Part shown: positions 25,072-34,656 of the stretch, one piece after another | Position numbering within the stretch: the first letter of the stretch is position 1 | Layout of the letters: every line of letters starts with the position of its first letter | Assembly (NCBI RefSeq): GCF_003428625.2 | Contig: NZ_QVQT02000003.1 | Coordinates: 186,001-250,000 of the forward strand | Origin: Paracidobacterium acidisoli | Lineage (GTDB): Bacteria > Acidobacteriota > Terriglobia > Terriglobales > Acidobacteriaceae | Length of the DNA stretch: 64,000 bases | Direction of reading: 5' to 3' | The notes under the pieces: model-generated | Databases searched by the model: none | Told to the model about the DNA's origin: nothing | What the model saw: only the letters and a program-made list of their open reading frames with translations | Program-made: the position numbers and the translations under genes

Positions 25072-26019
25072 TTTGCCGGCAGGCATGGTGGCGAGGGTCT
25101 GAAGAATGCCCTCATCATATGAGGTGCGCTCCACGCCGCCGAGGAGCTGTGTAAGGCGGGAGTCGTCGAGCAGGACCGGCGTGGTCTGCAGATAATGCAT
25201 CTCCACCAGTTCGCGCAGCAGGGGGTTGAAGATGCCCAGGGCGCGGAGCATGAGTTTTCCGGCGACCATGAACTTAGGCGGACGGCCCGCGGCGGCGAAG
25301 ATTTTATCGACAAATTCACGCTGGGTGAGGATGCCGCTGCCAGCAAAGTTCCACGCGTGGCCCCAGGCGGCTTCGGTTGAAAGCAGACGGACAACGATGG
25401 GTCCCACGTCGGGCACAAAGACAAACTGGTGAGGCGTGTCGACAGGGCCGATGAGCTGAGCGCGGCCTCCGTTTTTAGCTGCCTGGAAGGCGCTCCAGAG
25501 AAAACTTTTATCCACGCCGGGGCCGAAGAAGTCGGGCAGGCGGAGCTCACAGGTCTGAATCTGCCCGGCCTGCCGGACTGCGAAGAGAAGATCCTCCTGC
25601 TCTTTGCGCATTCTGCCCTTGAAGGTGTGCGGTGAGCGGGGATGGTCCTCGGTGACCGTCGGAGTCTGCGGGCGGCCATAGGGATAAACGGTTCCGATAA
25701 GGAGAAGGCGGCGGACTCCGGCGGCAGTGGCGCCGTCGAGGGTTTTGCGCATCAGCTCAGGATGAAGCTGAAACTGCCAGTAGTTCACGCCGACAAGGTA
25801 AATGATGGTATCGATGCCGGAGGCGGCGTCGCAAACGGAGGCGGGATCGTCGGGGTTCCAGGTGCGGATCTCGGCATGAGGATCGCCGCCGAAGGCGCGT
25901 TGCAGAGAGGCTGCGGAACGGCCGACGACGCGATACGGGATGCCATGCTGCTGCAGAGCGGTGGCAATGCTTTTGCCGATGGCTCCGGCGGCGCCGAAGA
26001 GAGCAATCTTCCCCATCAT
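25063..26019 (-). CDS. NAD(P)-dependent epimerase/dehydratase-like protein
   Basis: About 318 residues from ATG 26019, preceded by AAAGGA. Extended SDR/NmrA-like Rossmann fold: cofactor loop GAAGAIGKSIA, VGRSA after strand two, and LIGTVYPYG at the active-site strand, in which Tyr is present but the usual YxxxK is replaced by a later region (FKGRMRKEQEDLL). It may act on a nucleotide sugar or be a redox sensor-like SDR; no substrate can be inferred. Cytosolic. Followed on the left by the convergent aminotransferase with a small overlap. Confidence 0.88.
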   Translation of the reverse strand: MMGKIALFGAAGAIGKSIATALQQHGIPYRVVGRSAASLQRAFGGDPHAEIRTWNPDDPASVCDAASGIDTIIYLVGVNYWQFQLHPELMRKTLDGATAAGVRRLLLIGTVYPYGRPQTPTVTEDHPRSPHTFKGRMRKEQEDLLFAVRQAGQIQTCELRLPDFFGPGVDKSFLWSAFQAAKNGGRAQLIGPVDTPHQFVFVPDVGPIVVRLLSTEAAWGHAWNFAGSGILTQREFVDKIFAAAGRPPKFMVAGKLMLRALGIFNPLLRELVEMHYLQTTPVLLDDSRLTQLLGGVERTSYDEGILQTLATMPAGKSS

Positions 26020-26120
26020 CAGAATTCCTTTCACGGTTTGCATTCATAGTCGGTCCGGGCCTCGAAAATGGCAAACCTGGGGTTTCAGAAGGGGTTTGAG
26101 GGAGGATTTCAGGCAGAATT

Positions 26121-26714
26121 TCAGGGGCGAATGAGCTCGAAAATGTGCGCGAGGTGGTGGTCGTCGTGCTCGGCGATGAAGTACAGGTGGTCGACCAGGC
26201 GCATCGGCTGCTGCAGGCGCGGATGGAGCAGGGAGGCGGAGAAGCGGGCCGGGTCGAGGGCTTCCACGCGGTCGAGCAGGCGAAGGCGAGCGGCGCGGAA
26301 GGCGGCGAGGATCTCTGCAGGCGGATGGTCGTTGTGGCCGGCCTCGTGGGTTTTGCGGTTGGCGAGGTCGGCGACGGTGAGCGTGCCGCTGCCGGAGAGA
26401 AAATCTTCGACGCGGGCGAGCCAGAGGGGCTCCATGTCGGGGAGATGGCCGGCGTGCTCCTGCGCGGACCATTTGCCTTCGGGCTTTGCGGTGAGAGCAG
26501 AGGCCGATGCGCTGTGGAGAAGCTCTTCAAGCCGCACGGGCGCGCCGAGAAGACGGACGCAGAGGTTCGGGTACTGCTCGACGGGGAAGGTGAAGGCAAA
26601 CTTTCGCTCGAACCAGGCAGGTACCGGCCGTCCGGGCACACGTGGTTGCTGTGGCGGCCGCAACGACGGAGCGGTCCTCTCAGCCTGCTGTTCCCTGTCT
26701 TCGGTCTCTTTCAT
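26121..26714 (-). CDS. DinB-like four-helix metal-binding protein
   Basis: 197 residues from ATG 26714 after AAAGGA; longer starts cross a terminator. DinB_2 fold: the metal-site histidines are seen in WSAQEHAGHLPDMEPLW, KTHEAGHNDHPP and FIAEHDDHHLAHI. Members are metal-dependent enzymes, often thiol transferases (bacillithiol or mycothiol related) or damage-induced proteins of unknown job. The first ~35 residues are Pro/Arg-rich and probably disordered. Cytosolic, probably co-directional with the upstream SOD gene but separated from it by a hairpin. Confidence 0.85.
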   Translation of the reverse strand: MKETEDREQQAERTAPSLRPPQQPRVPGRPVPAWFERKFAFTFPVEQYPNLCVRLLGAPVRLEELLHSASASALTAKPEGKWSAQEHAGHLPDMEPLWLARVEDFLSGSGTLTVADLANRKTHEAGHNDHPPAEILAAFRAARLRLLDRVEALDPARFSASLLHPRLQQPMRLVDHLYFIAEHDDHHLAHIFELIRP

Positions 26715-26785
26715 GCCAGTTCCTTTCACGAAGGCCGGATGTCTGTCCATGATGGGTGCAGTTCCCGGGAAGGCGTTCCCTCTGC

Positions 26786-26818
26786 AAAAAAGGACGGGCG
26801 CATGGCCCGTCCCTTTTT
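26786..26818 (-). terminator. Terminator of superoxide dismutase gene
   Basis: AAAAAAGGACGGGC pairs with GCCCGTCCCTTTTT (one bulged C) around a 4-base loop. On the minus strand the hairpin ends in a T-run, 47 bases after the SOD stop. Confidence 0.75.
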
Positions 26819-26864
26819 CATGGCGCCGCGGCGCAGTTGCCCGCGCGGCCAGCACCGGCTGGTC

Positions 26865-27476
26865 CTACTGCTTTGCGGTTTCGAAGCGCTTGTTGATCTC
26901 GTCCCAGTTGACGGTGTTCCACCAGGCGGCGAGGTAGTCGGGGCGTTTGTTCTGATACTTCAGGTAGTAGGCGTGCTCCCAGACATCGTTGCCGAGGATG
27001 GGGAAGTGTCCCTGGCTGAGGGGCGAGTCCTGGTTGGCGCTGGTGACGATCTTCAGCTGGCCGCCCTCGAAGATCAGCCAGCCCCATCCGGAGCCGAACT
27101 GCTTCGCGGTGGTCTCGTTGAACTGCTTTTTGAAGGCTTCGAAGTCGCCGAAGTCCTTGCGGATCTGCGCGGCGATGGCGCCGGTGGGCTCGCCGCCGCC
27201 GCCCGGCTGCATGATGGTCCAGAACATGGTGTGGTTGACGTGGCCGCCGCCGTTGTTGCGGACCGCGGTGCGGATGTCTTCCGGCACGCTGCTCAGATTG
27301 CGGAGCAGGTCTTCGGCGGAGTGCCTGGAGAGGTCGGGATGCTTCTCGATGGCCGCGTTGAGGTTGGTGACATAGGCCTGGTGGTGCTTGTCGTGGTGGA
27401 GCTTCATCGTGGCTTCGTCGATGTGGGGTTCGAGTGCGGCGTAGTCATACGGCAGAGGCGGAACGGTGTGTGCCAA
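26865..27476 (-). CDS. Superoxide dismutase, Mn/Fe type
   Basis: 203 residues, normal length. Metal ligands His27 (MKLHHDKHH), His82 (GHVNHTMFW), Asp164 and His168 (NDVWEHAYY) are all present. Gly78-type loop NNGGGHVNH and the Gln in SANQDSPL point to the manganese form, though iron or cambialistic use cannot be excluded. Turns superoxide into oxygen and peroxide; no signal peptide, so cytosolic. Single gene with its own terminator. Confidence 0.96.
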   Translation of the reverse strand: MAHTVPPLPYDYAALEPHIDEATMKLHHDKHHQAYVTNLNAAIEKHPDLSRHSAEDLLRNLSSVPEDIRTAVRNNGGGHVNHTMFWTIMQPGGGGEPTGAIAAQIRKDFGDFEAFKKQFNETTAKQFGSGWGWLIFEGGQLKIVTSANQDSPLSQGHFPILGNDVWEHAYYLKYQNKRPDYLAAWWNTVNWDEINKRFETAKQ

Positions 27477-27771
27477 AGTAGTTCTCCTTCACGATGCGTT
27501 GGGGTTGATGAAATTCTCTGGGCGCGGCCGGGATGGCCACTGTGTCTGCGCTCCTGATGATAATGGATGCGGAAAACGGGCGACAGGGCTCAGGCCGCAG
27601 AGCGCAGAAGTCAGATCAGGCGGCGGTACATGACACAGGCTTCGATGGCAGCCGGGGGACGGTGCGGATCACCGTGGCGATGGCAGAGCGGAAGCCAATC
27701 ACAGAGCGGAAGCCAATTCCATGCCGGGTGAGACGGGCCCGGAGGCTCCGGCAGAGGGAGCCGGGAGCGCG
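27477..27771. other. Divergent region between SOD and glucan-hydrolase gene
   Basis: 295 bases, no supported gene. At 27676-27710 the phrase CAGAGCGGAAGCCAAT occurs twice back to back (with one CA insertion). No other repeat or RNA is seen. Confidence 0.45.
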
Positions 27772-27777
27772 TAGAAT
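27772..27777 (+). promoter_or_regulatory. -10 box before short reading frame and GH144 gene
   Basis: TAGAAT ending six bases before GTG 27784, which would give a leaderless transcript beginning at that codon. If real, it drives both the 26-residue frame and the glucan hydrolase. Confidence 0.35.
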
Positions 27778-27783
27778 TTTTCC

Positions 27784-27864
27784 GTGAGCGACCATCCGCA
27801 CGTTCTGATCATCTCTACCTTGTATCCGTCTGAGAATCCGTTGCTTTGGCCCGATCGCAGATAA
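27784..27864 (+). CDS. Possible 26-residue leader peptide overlapping GH144 gene
   Basis: GTG 27784 opens a short frame (MSDHPHVLIISTLYPSENP... ending at TAA 27862-27864). It stops 18 bases inside the TTG-started hydrolase gene, so ribosomes ending here could restart there. The text HVLIISTLYPSENP also resembles the first strand of GT-B glycosyltransferases, so it may be a decayed remnant instead. Not proven to be translated. Confidence 0.3.
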   Translation: MSDHPHVLIISTLYPSENPLLWPDRR

Positions 27865-29282
27865 CCCGCAGAGACATGTTGCGCAGGGCCGGAGCCTCCG
27901 GGATGCTGGCGCTGGGCGCTCCGGCGATTGCCGCGGCGGAAGGCTTTCAGAATCAGTCGCAGGCTCCTCCGGTAAAGCCGGGCCAGGAGCCGAAGACCGA
28001 GAGCCAGGCGGCGCAGAATTATCCGCACCCGCCGGGTGTGTTCATCAACCGCCCGCTGACTCAGGTTTCGACGGCGGCCGAGGCGCTGCTGGACGATCTC
28101 GAGGGCCGGGCGTGCGATTTTTTCTATAACGAGGCGAGTCCGAAGACGGGGCTGGTGCGGGATCGCGCTCCCGCGGCAGGACTGTCGCTGAGCCGGGTCT
28201 CGAGCATCGCGGCGACCGGCTTCGGGCTGACGGCGATGTGCATCGCGCACAAGCGGAATTATCTGCGGCCTCTGGACTGCGAGGAGCGCGTCGAGAAAAC
28301 CCTGGCCTTTCTGCTGGAGGACTGCCCGCACGAGCATGGATTCCTGTACCACTTCATCGACCTGACGAGCGGGCAGCGGATGTTCGGCTGCGAGCTGTCG
28401 TCGATCGATACATCGCTGCTGCTGTGCGGGGTGCTGACCTGCCGCCAGTACTTTGCGGGCAATACGCGGATCGAGGCGCTGGCGAACACCTTTTACCGGC
28501 GGGTGGACTGGGAGTGGATGCTGAACGGCGGCGATACGCTCTCGATGGGCTGGCTGCCGGACCAGGGCTTTCTGAAGCATCGCTGGGACATCTACTCCGA
28601 GCTGATGACGATGTATCTGATGGCCATCGGATCGCCGACCCATCCGGTGGTTCCGCAGACCTGGAACGCGCTGCAGCGGCCAGTGGTGCAGTTTGGCGGC
28701 ATCGACTACATCAGCGGCGTGGCCCCGCTGTTTATCCACCAGTATGCCCATGCGTGGTGCAATTACCGCGATGTCCGGGATCTGCACACCAATTACTTCA
28801 CGAACTCGATCGCGGCGACGCGGGCGCACCAGCTCTGGTGCCTGACGGAGGGCCGGAATTTTCCGTGGATGGACCAGGATATGTGGGGGATCTCGGCCTC
28901 GGATTCGCGGGACGGTTACCGGGTGTGGGGAGGGCCGCCGGCGATGGGGTCGATCGACGGCACGCTGGTGCCCTGTGCCACAGGAGGATCGCTGGTCTTT
29001 CTTCCCGCAGAATGTTCGCACGTTCTGTTACAGATGCGGGAGCGTTTCGGCGATAAGGTGTATACACGGTATGGCTTTGTCGACGCATTTTTGCCGAAGC
29101 CGAAGGCGAGCTGGTTTGCGCCCGATATTCTCGGCATCGACCAGGGGATTACGCTGTTGATGGCAGAGAATCTGCGAACCCGGTTTGTATGGCAGCAGTT
29201 TATGAAGAACCGGGAGATCGCCCATGCCATGGATCTGGTGCAGTTTCATCCGGACCCGGAGGCGAATTCGCAGGTGCTGTGA
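27846..29282 (+). CDS. Tat-exported glucan hydrolase, GH144-like (glycoamylase domain PF10091)
   Basis: 478 residues from TTG 27846. The only start that keeps the twin-arginine signal TRRDMLRRAG is this TTG; an in-frame stop lies at 27831 and ATG 27876 would cut the twin arginines. The mature protein matches the glycoamylase/GH144 family of (alpha/alpha)6-barrel enzymes, whose members cut beta-1,2-glucan: GFGLTAMCIAHKR, SSIDTSLLLCGVL, DWEWMLNGGDTLSMGW and WMDQDMWGISASDS with its acidic residues. Expected in the periplasm. It precedes a GH15 glucoamylase and the pentose phosphate genes, suggesting glucan feeding into that pathway (inference). Another glucan specificity is possible. Confidence 0.88.
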   Translation: MARSQITRRDMLRRAGASGMLALGAPAIAAAEGFQNQSQAPPVKPGQEPKTESQAAQNYPHPPGVFINRPLTQVSTAAEALLDDLEGRACDFFYNEASPKTGLVRDRAPAAGLSLSRVSSIAATGFGLTAMCIAHKRNYLRPLDCEERVEKTLAFLLEDCPHEHGFLYHFIDLTSGQRMFGCELSSIDTSLLLCGVLTCRQYFAGNTRIEALANTFYRRVDWEWMLNGGDTLSMGWLPDQGFLKHRWDIYSELMTMYLMAIGSPTHPVVPQTWNALQRPVVQFGGIDYISGVAPLFIHQYAHAWCNYRDVRDLHTNYFTNSIAATRAHQLWCLTEGRNFPWMDQDMWGISASDSRDGYRVWGGPPAMGSIDGTLVPCATGGSLVFLPAECSHVLLQMRERFGDKVYTRYGFVDAFLPKPKASWFAPDILGIDQGITLLMAENLRTRFVWQQFMKNREIAHAMDLVQFHPDPEANSQVL

Positions 29283-29430
29283 CTCGCCGTCACGGGCGAT
29301 CGCGCCTACGGCGCCATTCCGGGGCAAAGTCGATCGGTCTGCCCTGCCGCTGCTGCGGGCAGGAAGTTACCCAGGTTTCCCCGGTTTTCACATCCGGGGT
29401 GTAAAGTAGCGGACTTAACGGAAGGACGGC

Positions 29431-31851
29431 ATGGCACAGGCGGCGTCGCAGTACAGGTGGCTGGAGGGGCAGGGGGCAGCGTTCGGAGGACCGGGGCTGG
29501 AGCCGCGATGGACTTCGAGCGCGAAGGATGCGGTGGGCACGGCGTATTCGGCATCGAGCCGGGTGTGGTTCACGGTATCGCACGGGATTCTGAACGAAAT
29601 TTATTACCCGACGATCGACCGGCCGCAGATTCGCGACATGCAGTTTCTGATCACCGACGGCGAGACCTTCTTTCACGAAGAGCGGCGCAATCTGAAGCAT
29701 GAGTTCGAGTACATCGATTCCGACGCGCTGGGCGTGCGCATCCGCAACGTCGACCCCGACGGGCGGTACGTGCTGACGAAGGAGATCATCAGCGATCCGC
29801 ATTATCCGGTGGTGCTGATACGGGTGAAGCTCGAAGGCAAAGAGGATGTGATCTCGCGGCTGCGGGTGTATGCGCTGCTCTCCCCGCATATCGAAGGCGG
29901 CGGCATGGGCAACTCGGCGCGGGTGGTGGATGTGGCCGGCAGGCGCGTGGGGCTGGCGTGGAGAAATCATACGTCGCTGGCGATGGCGGCCAGCTGCGGC
30001 TTCAGCCGGGTGAGCTGCGGCTATGTGGGCGCGAGCGACGGCTGGCAGGATCTGAAGCAGAACTTCCTGATGGACTGGGAGTTCGGCTCGGCGCTCGACG
30101 GCAATGTCTCCATCATGGGTGAGATTCCGCTGGAGCATACGCACCGGTTCGTGATCGCGATCGGCTTCGGCGAAGGACACCATGCGGCGCTGGCGACGAC
30201 GCTCGGAGCGCGCGCGACGAAGTTCGAGCGGCACCTGACGCGGTTTATCGAGCAGTGGCACCGCGCTGCGACGCCGGGGGAACTGGGCGAGCATGCGAGC
30301 GATGGCGGCAGGCTGCTGCAGATCAGCCACAACGTTGTGCTGGCGCATGAGGACAAGACCTACGGCGGAGCGTTTATCGCTTCGGCGTCGATTCCGTGGG
30401 GCTATGCGAAGGGCGACGACGATCTGGGCGGCTACCACCTGGTGTGGACGCGGGACATGGTGCAGAGCGCCACGGCGCTGATGGCCTGCGGAAGGCCGCA
30501 GACGGCACTGCGCGCGCTGGTCTATCTGGCCTGCACGCAGAAGCCGGATGGAGGCTTCGCGCAGAACTTCTGGATCGACGGAACGCCGTACTGGTCGGGG
30601 ATTCAGCTCGACGAGGTCGCGTTTCCGATTATGCTGGCGTGGCGGCTGTGGAAGGCCGATGCGCTGGGCACCTTCGACGTCTTCCCGTTCGTGGAGCGGG
30701 CGGCGGGTTTTCTGGTGCGCTACGCTCCGGTCACGCAGCAGGAGCGCTGGGAAGAGGCGGCGGGGTATTCGCCGTCGACGCTGGCGGCGGTGATTTCAGG
30801 GCTGGTGTGTGCGGCGGATATGGCGCGGGCGCACGGATCTCCGGAGCTGGGGCAGTTTCTGGAAGAGCACGCGGACTGGATCGAGAGCCACCTCGAAGAC
30901 TGGACGGTGACGAACAACGGCGTGCTCGATCCGGAGGTGAAGCGGCACTATATGCGGATTCGTCCTCCGGAGTGCGGCGATCCGTATGCGCATGAGGAGT
31001 GCGGCACGGAGACGCTGCGGCTGAACAACCGCGGGCCGGGCGAGAAGTACGAGTTCGAGGCGCGCGAGGTGATCGACGCGGGCTTTCTGGAGCTGGTGCG
31101 GTATGGCGTACGCCGGCCCGACGATCCGCTGATCGTGGATTCGCTGAAGGTGGTGGACCGGGTGCTGAAGATCAACGCCCCGCAGGGACCGTGCTGGCGC
31201 CGCTACAACCACGACGGCTACGGGCAGCGGCACGATGGCGGTCCGTACCTTGGATGGGGGCAGGGACGGGCATGGCCGCTGCTGACCGGCGAGCGGGCGC
31301 ACTATGAGCTGGCCGCGGGGCGCGATGTGCGTCCGCTGATCCACACCTATGAGCAGTTCGCCTCGGCGGGCGGTATGCTGCCGGAGCAGATCTGGGATGA
31401 GGCGGACAAAAACGGACTGTGCTTCGGCGGGCCGGCGGGCTCGGCGATGCCGCTGGTGTGGGCGCATGCGGAGTATCTGAAGCTGCTGCGCTCGGCGAAG
31501 GACGGAAGGGTCTACGACTGCATTCCGGTGGTGGCGCGGCGGTATGCGGGCGGCGAGCATCAGCCGAGCCGGATCGAGGTCTACAAGGTAAGCCGGCGTC
31601 AGATCCGGAGGATCACGGCGGGCAAGGCGCTGCGCATGACCTCGGCGTCGCGCTTTCGCGTGGTGTGGAGCGACGACGGGTGGAAGACGTCGCATGTTCT
31701 GGACAGCACGCAGGTGGGGTTCGCGGGGTCGTATGCCGATCTGCCGACCGGGGAAAAACAGACCGGCGCACTTTCATTTACTCTTTTCTGGTCGGACGAA
31801 CAGCGCTGGGAAGGCCGCAATTTTGACGTGGAGATTGAGCCGGCCTCCTGA
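29431..31851 (+). CDS. GH15 glucoamylase/glucodextranase-like enzyme
   Basis: 806 residues with GGAAGGA before the ATG. Residues ~20-290 form a glucodextranase N-terminal beta domain (SSRVWFTVSHGILNEIYYP), ~300-700 the (alpha/alpha)6 catalytic barrel (YHLVWTRDMVQSATAL, KPDGGFAQNFWIDG, general acid Glu in WEEAAGYSPSTLAA, general base Glu in GGMLPEQIWDE), and the last ~90 residues a beta domain. Releases glucose from alpha-glucans or dextran. No signal peptide, so it probably works on intracellular glucan or imported oligosaccharide. Upstream of tkt, 200 bases apart. Confidence 0.93.
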   Translation: MAQAASQYRWLEGQGAAFGGPGLEPRWTSSAKDAVGTAYSASSRVWFTVSHGILNEIYYPTIDRPQIRDMQFLITDGETFFHEERRNLKHEFEYIDSDALGVRIRNVDPDGRYVLTKEIISDPHYPVVLIRVKLEGKEDVISRLRVYALLSPHIEGGGMGNSARVVDVAGRRVGLAWRNHTSLAMAASCGFSRVSCGYVGASDGWQDLKQNFLMDWEFGSALDGNVSIMGEIPLEHTHRFVIAIGFGEGHHAALATTLGARATKFERHLTRFIEQWHRAATPGELGEHASDGGRLLQISHNVVLAHEDKTYGGAFIASASIPWGYAKGDDDLGGYHLVWTRDMVQSATALMACGRPQTALRALVYLACTQKPDGGFAQNFWIDGTPYWSGIQLDEVAFPIMLAWRLWKADALGTFDVFPFVERAAGFLVRYAPVTQQERWEEAAGYSPSTLAAVISGLVCAADMARAHGSPELGQFLEEHADWIESHLEDWTVTNNGVLDPEVKRHYMRIRPPECGDPYAHEECGTETLRLNNRGPGEKYEFEAREVIDAGFLELVRYGVRRPDDPLIVDSLKVVDRVLKINAPQGPCWRRYNHDGYGQRHDGGPYLGWGQGRAWPLLTGERAHYELAAGRDVRPLIHTYEQFASAGGMLPEQIWDEADKNGLCFGGPAGSAMPLVWAHAEYLKLLRSAKDGRVYDCIPVVARRYAGGEHQPSRIEVYKVSRRQIRRITAGKALRMTSASRFRVVWSDDGWKTSHVLDSTQVGFAGSYADLPTGEKQTGALSFTLFWSDEQRWEGRNFDVEIEPAS

Positions 31852-32051
31852 AAATATTCTGCATATCCGGCAGCGGGCTGGTTGGAAGGGCATGTTCTGA
31901 GGAGCGAAGGCCGCAGTCATGCAATGGCCGATGCGGCGGGCCGAAGCCCGTATCCCTCAGACTGACCCGTTGCCGAAAATCTCATATCATCGAAGTATCA
32001 CCGTAATTTTTATCCGGCAGGCCCGGGCATATCAGAGGAGAAACCAGACTT

Positions 32052-34073
32052 ATGAGCGAACTCGATCAGCTTTCCATTAATGCCCTTCGATTTCTGGCGG
32101 TGGATGCCGTCGACAAGGCCAAAAGCGGCCACCCGGGGGCTCCGCTGGGCGATGCTCCGATGGCCTACCTGCTGTTCCACAAATACATGCGGCACAATCC
32201 GAAGAACTCGCACTGGTCGAACCGCGACCGGTTTGTGCTTTCGAACGGGCATGCTTCGGCGCTGCTCTATGGCGCGCTGCACCTCTCCGGCTACGACGTG
32301 ACGATCGAGGACCTGCAGCAGTTCCGGCAGTGGGAATCGAAGACGCCGGGGCATCCGGAGCGTGGCGATACGGACGGCGTGGAGGTGACGACGGGTCCGC
32401 TGGGGCAGGGGTTTGCCATGGCCGTGGGCCTGGCGATCGCCGAGAAGCATCTGGCCGGGGTGTATAACCAGCCGGGCTTCGATATCGTCGATCACTACAC
32501 CTACGGGATCTGCGGCGACGGTGATCTGATGGAAGGCATCTCGCACGAGGCGGCTTCGCTTGCCGGGACGCTGGGGCTGGGCAAGCTGATCTTTCTCTAC
32601 GACGACAACCTGATCTCGCTGGACGGACCGACGGAGCTGTCGTTCACCGAAGACGTGGAGAAGCGCTTCGAGGCCTATCACTGGCATGTGCAGAAGGTCG
32701 CCGACGGCAACGATCTCAACGCGCTTTCGGCGGCGATTGAGGCGGCGAAGGCGGTCAGGGATAAGCCGTCGCTCATCGCGGTGCGCACGGTGATCGGCTA
32801 CGGCAGCCCGATTGCAGGAACGAACAAGGTACACGGCGAGGCGCTGAAGCCCGAAGAAGCGGCGGAGACGAAGAAGAATCTGGGCTGGCCCGCGGACAAG
32901 TTCTTTTATGTGCCGGAGGAGGCGCAGAAGAACTGGTCGACGATCGTCGATCGCGGCGCGAAGTTTGAAGAGGAGTGGAAGAAGCTCTTCGCTGAGTACA
33001 GAAAGAGCTTTCCTGAGCTGGCGGCCGAGTTCGAGCGCACCCAGGCGGGTAAGCTGAAGGCTGGCTGGGAGAAGTCGCTGCCGGTCTTCCCGACCAGCAA
33101 GGCGGTGGCGACGCGCAATGCAGGCAATGCCATCATGAACGCCTTTGCGAAGGAAGTGCCGGAGCTGATCGGCGGCGCGGCCGATCTGACGGCCTCGACC
33201 AAGACGATTCTGAAGGATGGCGGCAACTTCCACCTTGATCCGAAGGGCCGGAACATCTGGTTCGGCGTGCGCGAGTTCGGCATGTGCGCGGCGGTGAACG
33301 GGATCACGGCGCACGGCGGCCTGATCGGATACGGCTCGACCTTCTTCACCTTTTCCGATTACTGCAAATCGGCCATCCGCATGGCGGCGATCATGCACAC
33401 GCAGTCGCTGTTCATCTTCACGCACGATTCGATTGCGCTGGGCGAGGATGGTCCGACGCACCAGCCGGTCGAGCACCTGCTGATGCTGCGCGCGATACCG
33501 CATCTGACGGATTTCCGTCCGGCGGATGCGAACGAGACGGCGGCGGCATGGCGGCTGGCGCTCGAGCGGAACCACGGCCCCAGCTTCATGGCGCTGTCGC
33601 GTCAGGATCTGCCGGTTCTGGACGCGGAGAAGCTGTCCATTTACGAGGGCGTGAAGCACGGCGCGTACATCGTGGAAAAGGGCGGCGACTCCCCCGATGT
33701 GCTGATCGTGGGCACCGGCGCGGAGGTGTGGACGGCGCTGAAGGGCGCAGAAGAGCTGGCGAAGGAGGGCATCCGGGCCCGTGTGATCTCAATGCCGAGC
33801 ACGAATCTCTTCGAGGAGCAGAGCGCGGAGTACAAGGCGTCGATCTTCCCCGATCATCTGCCCAAGCTGGCCATTGAAGCGGCAGTGCCGTACGGCTGGT
33901 GGAAGTATGTGGGACGCCACGGCGATGTGATCGGACTGGAGCGCTTTGGCGCGTCGGCTCCGGGACCGGTGGTGCTCGAGAAGCTGGGCTTCAGCGCGGC
34001 GAATGTGGCGGCGCGGGCGAAGGCTCTGGTGGAGCATGCCCGCAAAAGCGAAGCGGCGCTGGCAGGGAAGTAG
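32052..34073 (+). CDS. tkt: Transketolase
   Basis: 673 residues, full length. Thiamine diphosphate enzyme that moves two-carbon units between sugar phosphates. N-terminal [23 protein letters not shown] motif [19 protein letters not shown] with the following Asn (DDNLIS), the pyrimidine-domain [13 protein letters not shown] and C-terminal domain [13 protein letters not shown] are all present. Cytosolic. First gene of a run of sugar-phosphate genes; rpiB starts two bases after its stop. AGAGGAG lies ahead of the ATG at a longish 11-13 bases. Confidence 0.97.
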   Translation: MSELDQLSINALRFLAVDAVDKAKSGHPGAPLGDAPMAYLLFHKYMRHNPKNSHWSNRDRFVLSNGHASALLYGALHLSGYDVTIEDLQQFRQWESKTPGHPERGDTDGVEVTTGPLGQGFAMAVGLAIAEKHLAGVYNQPGFDIVDHYTYGICGDGDLMEGISHEAASLAGTLGLGKLIFLYDDNLISLDGPTELSFTEDVEKRFEAYHWHVQKVADGNDLNALSAAIEAAKAVRDKPSLIAVRTVIGYGSPIAGTNKVHGEALKPEEAAETKKNLGWPADKFFYVPEEAQKNWSTIVDRGAKFEEEWKKLFAEYRKSFPELAAEFERTQAGKLKAGWEKSLPVFPTSKAVATRNAGNAIMNAFAKEVPELIGGAADLTASTKTILKDGGNFHLDPKGRNIWFGVREFGMCAAVNGITAHGGLIGYGSTFFTFSDYCKSAIRMAAIMHTQSLFIFTHDSIALGEDGPTHQPVEHLLMLRAIPHLTDFRPADANETAAAWRLALERNHGPSFMALSRQDLPVLDAEKLSIYEGVKHGAYIVEKGGDSPDVLIVGTGAEVWTALKGAEELAKEGIRARVISMPSTNLFEEQSAEYKASIFPDHLPKLAIEAAVPYGWWKYVGRHGDVIGLERFGASAPGPVVLEKLGFSAANVAARAKALVEHARKSEAALAGK

Positions 34074-34075
34074 CC

Positions 34076-34564
34076 ATGAAGCTGGCGATTGGAGCAGATC
34101 ACGCCGGGTATCCGCTGAAGGAAGAGATTCGCGGATACCTGGAGCGTCTGGGGCACGAGGTGATCGACCTCGGCGCCTACAACACGGAGCCGTCGGATTA
34201 TCCCGACTTCGCCGAAGCGGTGGGCCGCACGCTGATGGCGGGCCGCGCCGACCGGGGCATCCTGGTGTGCGGCAGCGGGGTGGGCGTGAATGTGGCGGCG
34301 AACAAGATGCCGGGCATTCGCGCCAGCATGTGCCATGACACCTACTCGGCGCACCAGGGGGTAGAGCACGACGATATGAACGTGCTGGTGCTGGGGGCCC
34401 GGATTATCGGTCCGGCGCTGGCCTTTGATCTGGTGGCGGCGTATCTGAACGCAAAATTCCAGAAGCAGGAAGAGCGTTTTGTGCGCCGGCTGAACAAGGT
34501 GAAGGCGATCGAGACGCGCTATATGCCGGAGGCGGTGAAGCAGGAGTTCGGGGCCGGCCGGTAG
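34076..34564 (+). CDS. rpiB: Ribose-5-phosphate isomerase B
   Basis: 162 residues from ATG 34076, preceded by AGGGAAG inside the end of tkt. RpiB/LacAB fold: GADHAGYPLKEEI, the active-site Cys in GILVCGSGVGVNVAANK, GIRAS phosphate loop, and HDDMNVLVLGARIIG. Interconverts ribose 5-phosphate and ribulose 5-phosphate, linking transketolase with the oxidative branch downstream. Cytosolic and coupled to tkt by the two-base gap. Confidence 0.96.
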   Translation: MKLAIGADHAGYPLKEEIRGYLERLGHEVIDLGAYNTEPSDYPDFAEAVGRTLMAGRADRGILVCGSGVGVNVAANKMPGIRASMCHDTYSAHQGVEHDDMNVLVLGARIIGPALAFDLVAAYLNAKFQKQEERFVRRLNKVKAIETRYMPEAVKQEFGAGR

Positions 34565-34656
34565 CCGGTTTCACGATTCACGCAATACTGTTCATCTGTT
34601 TGTCACGCAGTTCTGCTCGTATTTTTTATACGACTCTGGCGCATTCAGGAGCAGCG

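Noticed and set aside
32010-33659. 549-residue antisense frame over transketolase
   Set aside because: Arg/His-rich shadow without motifs; tkt is unmistakable on the other strand.
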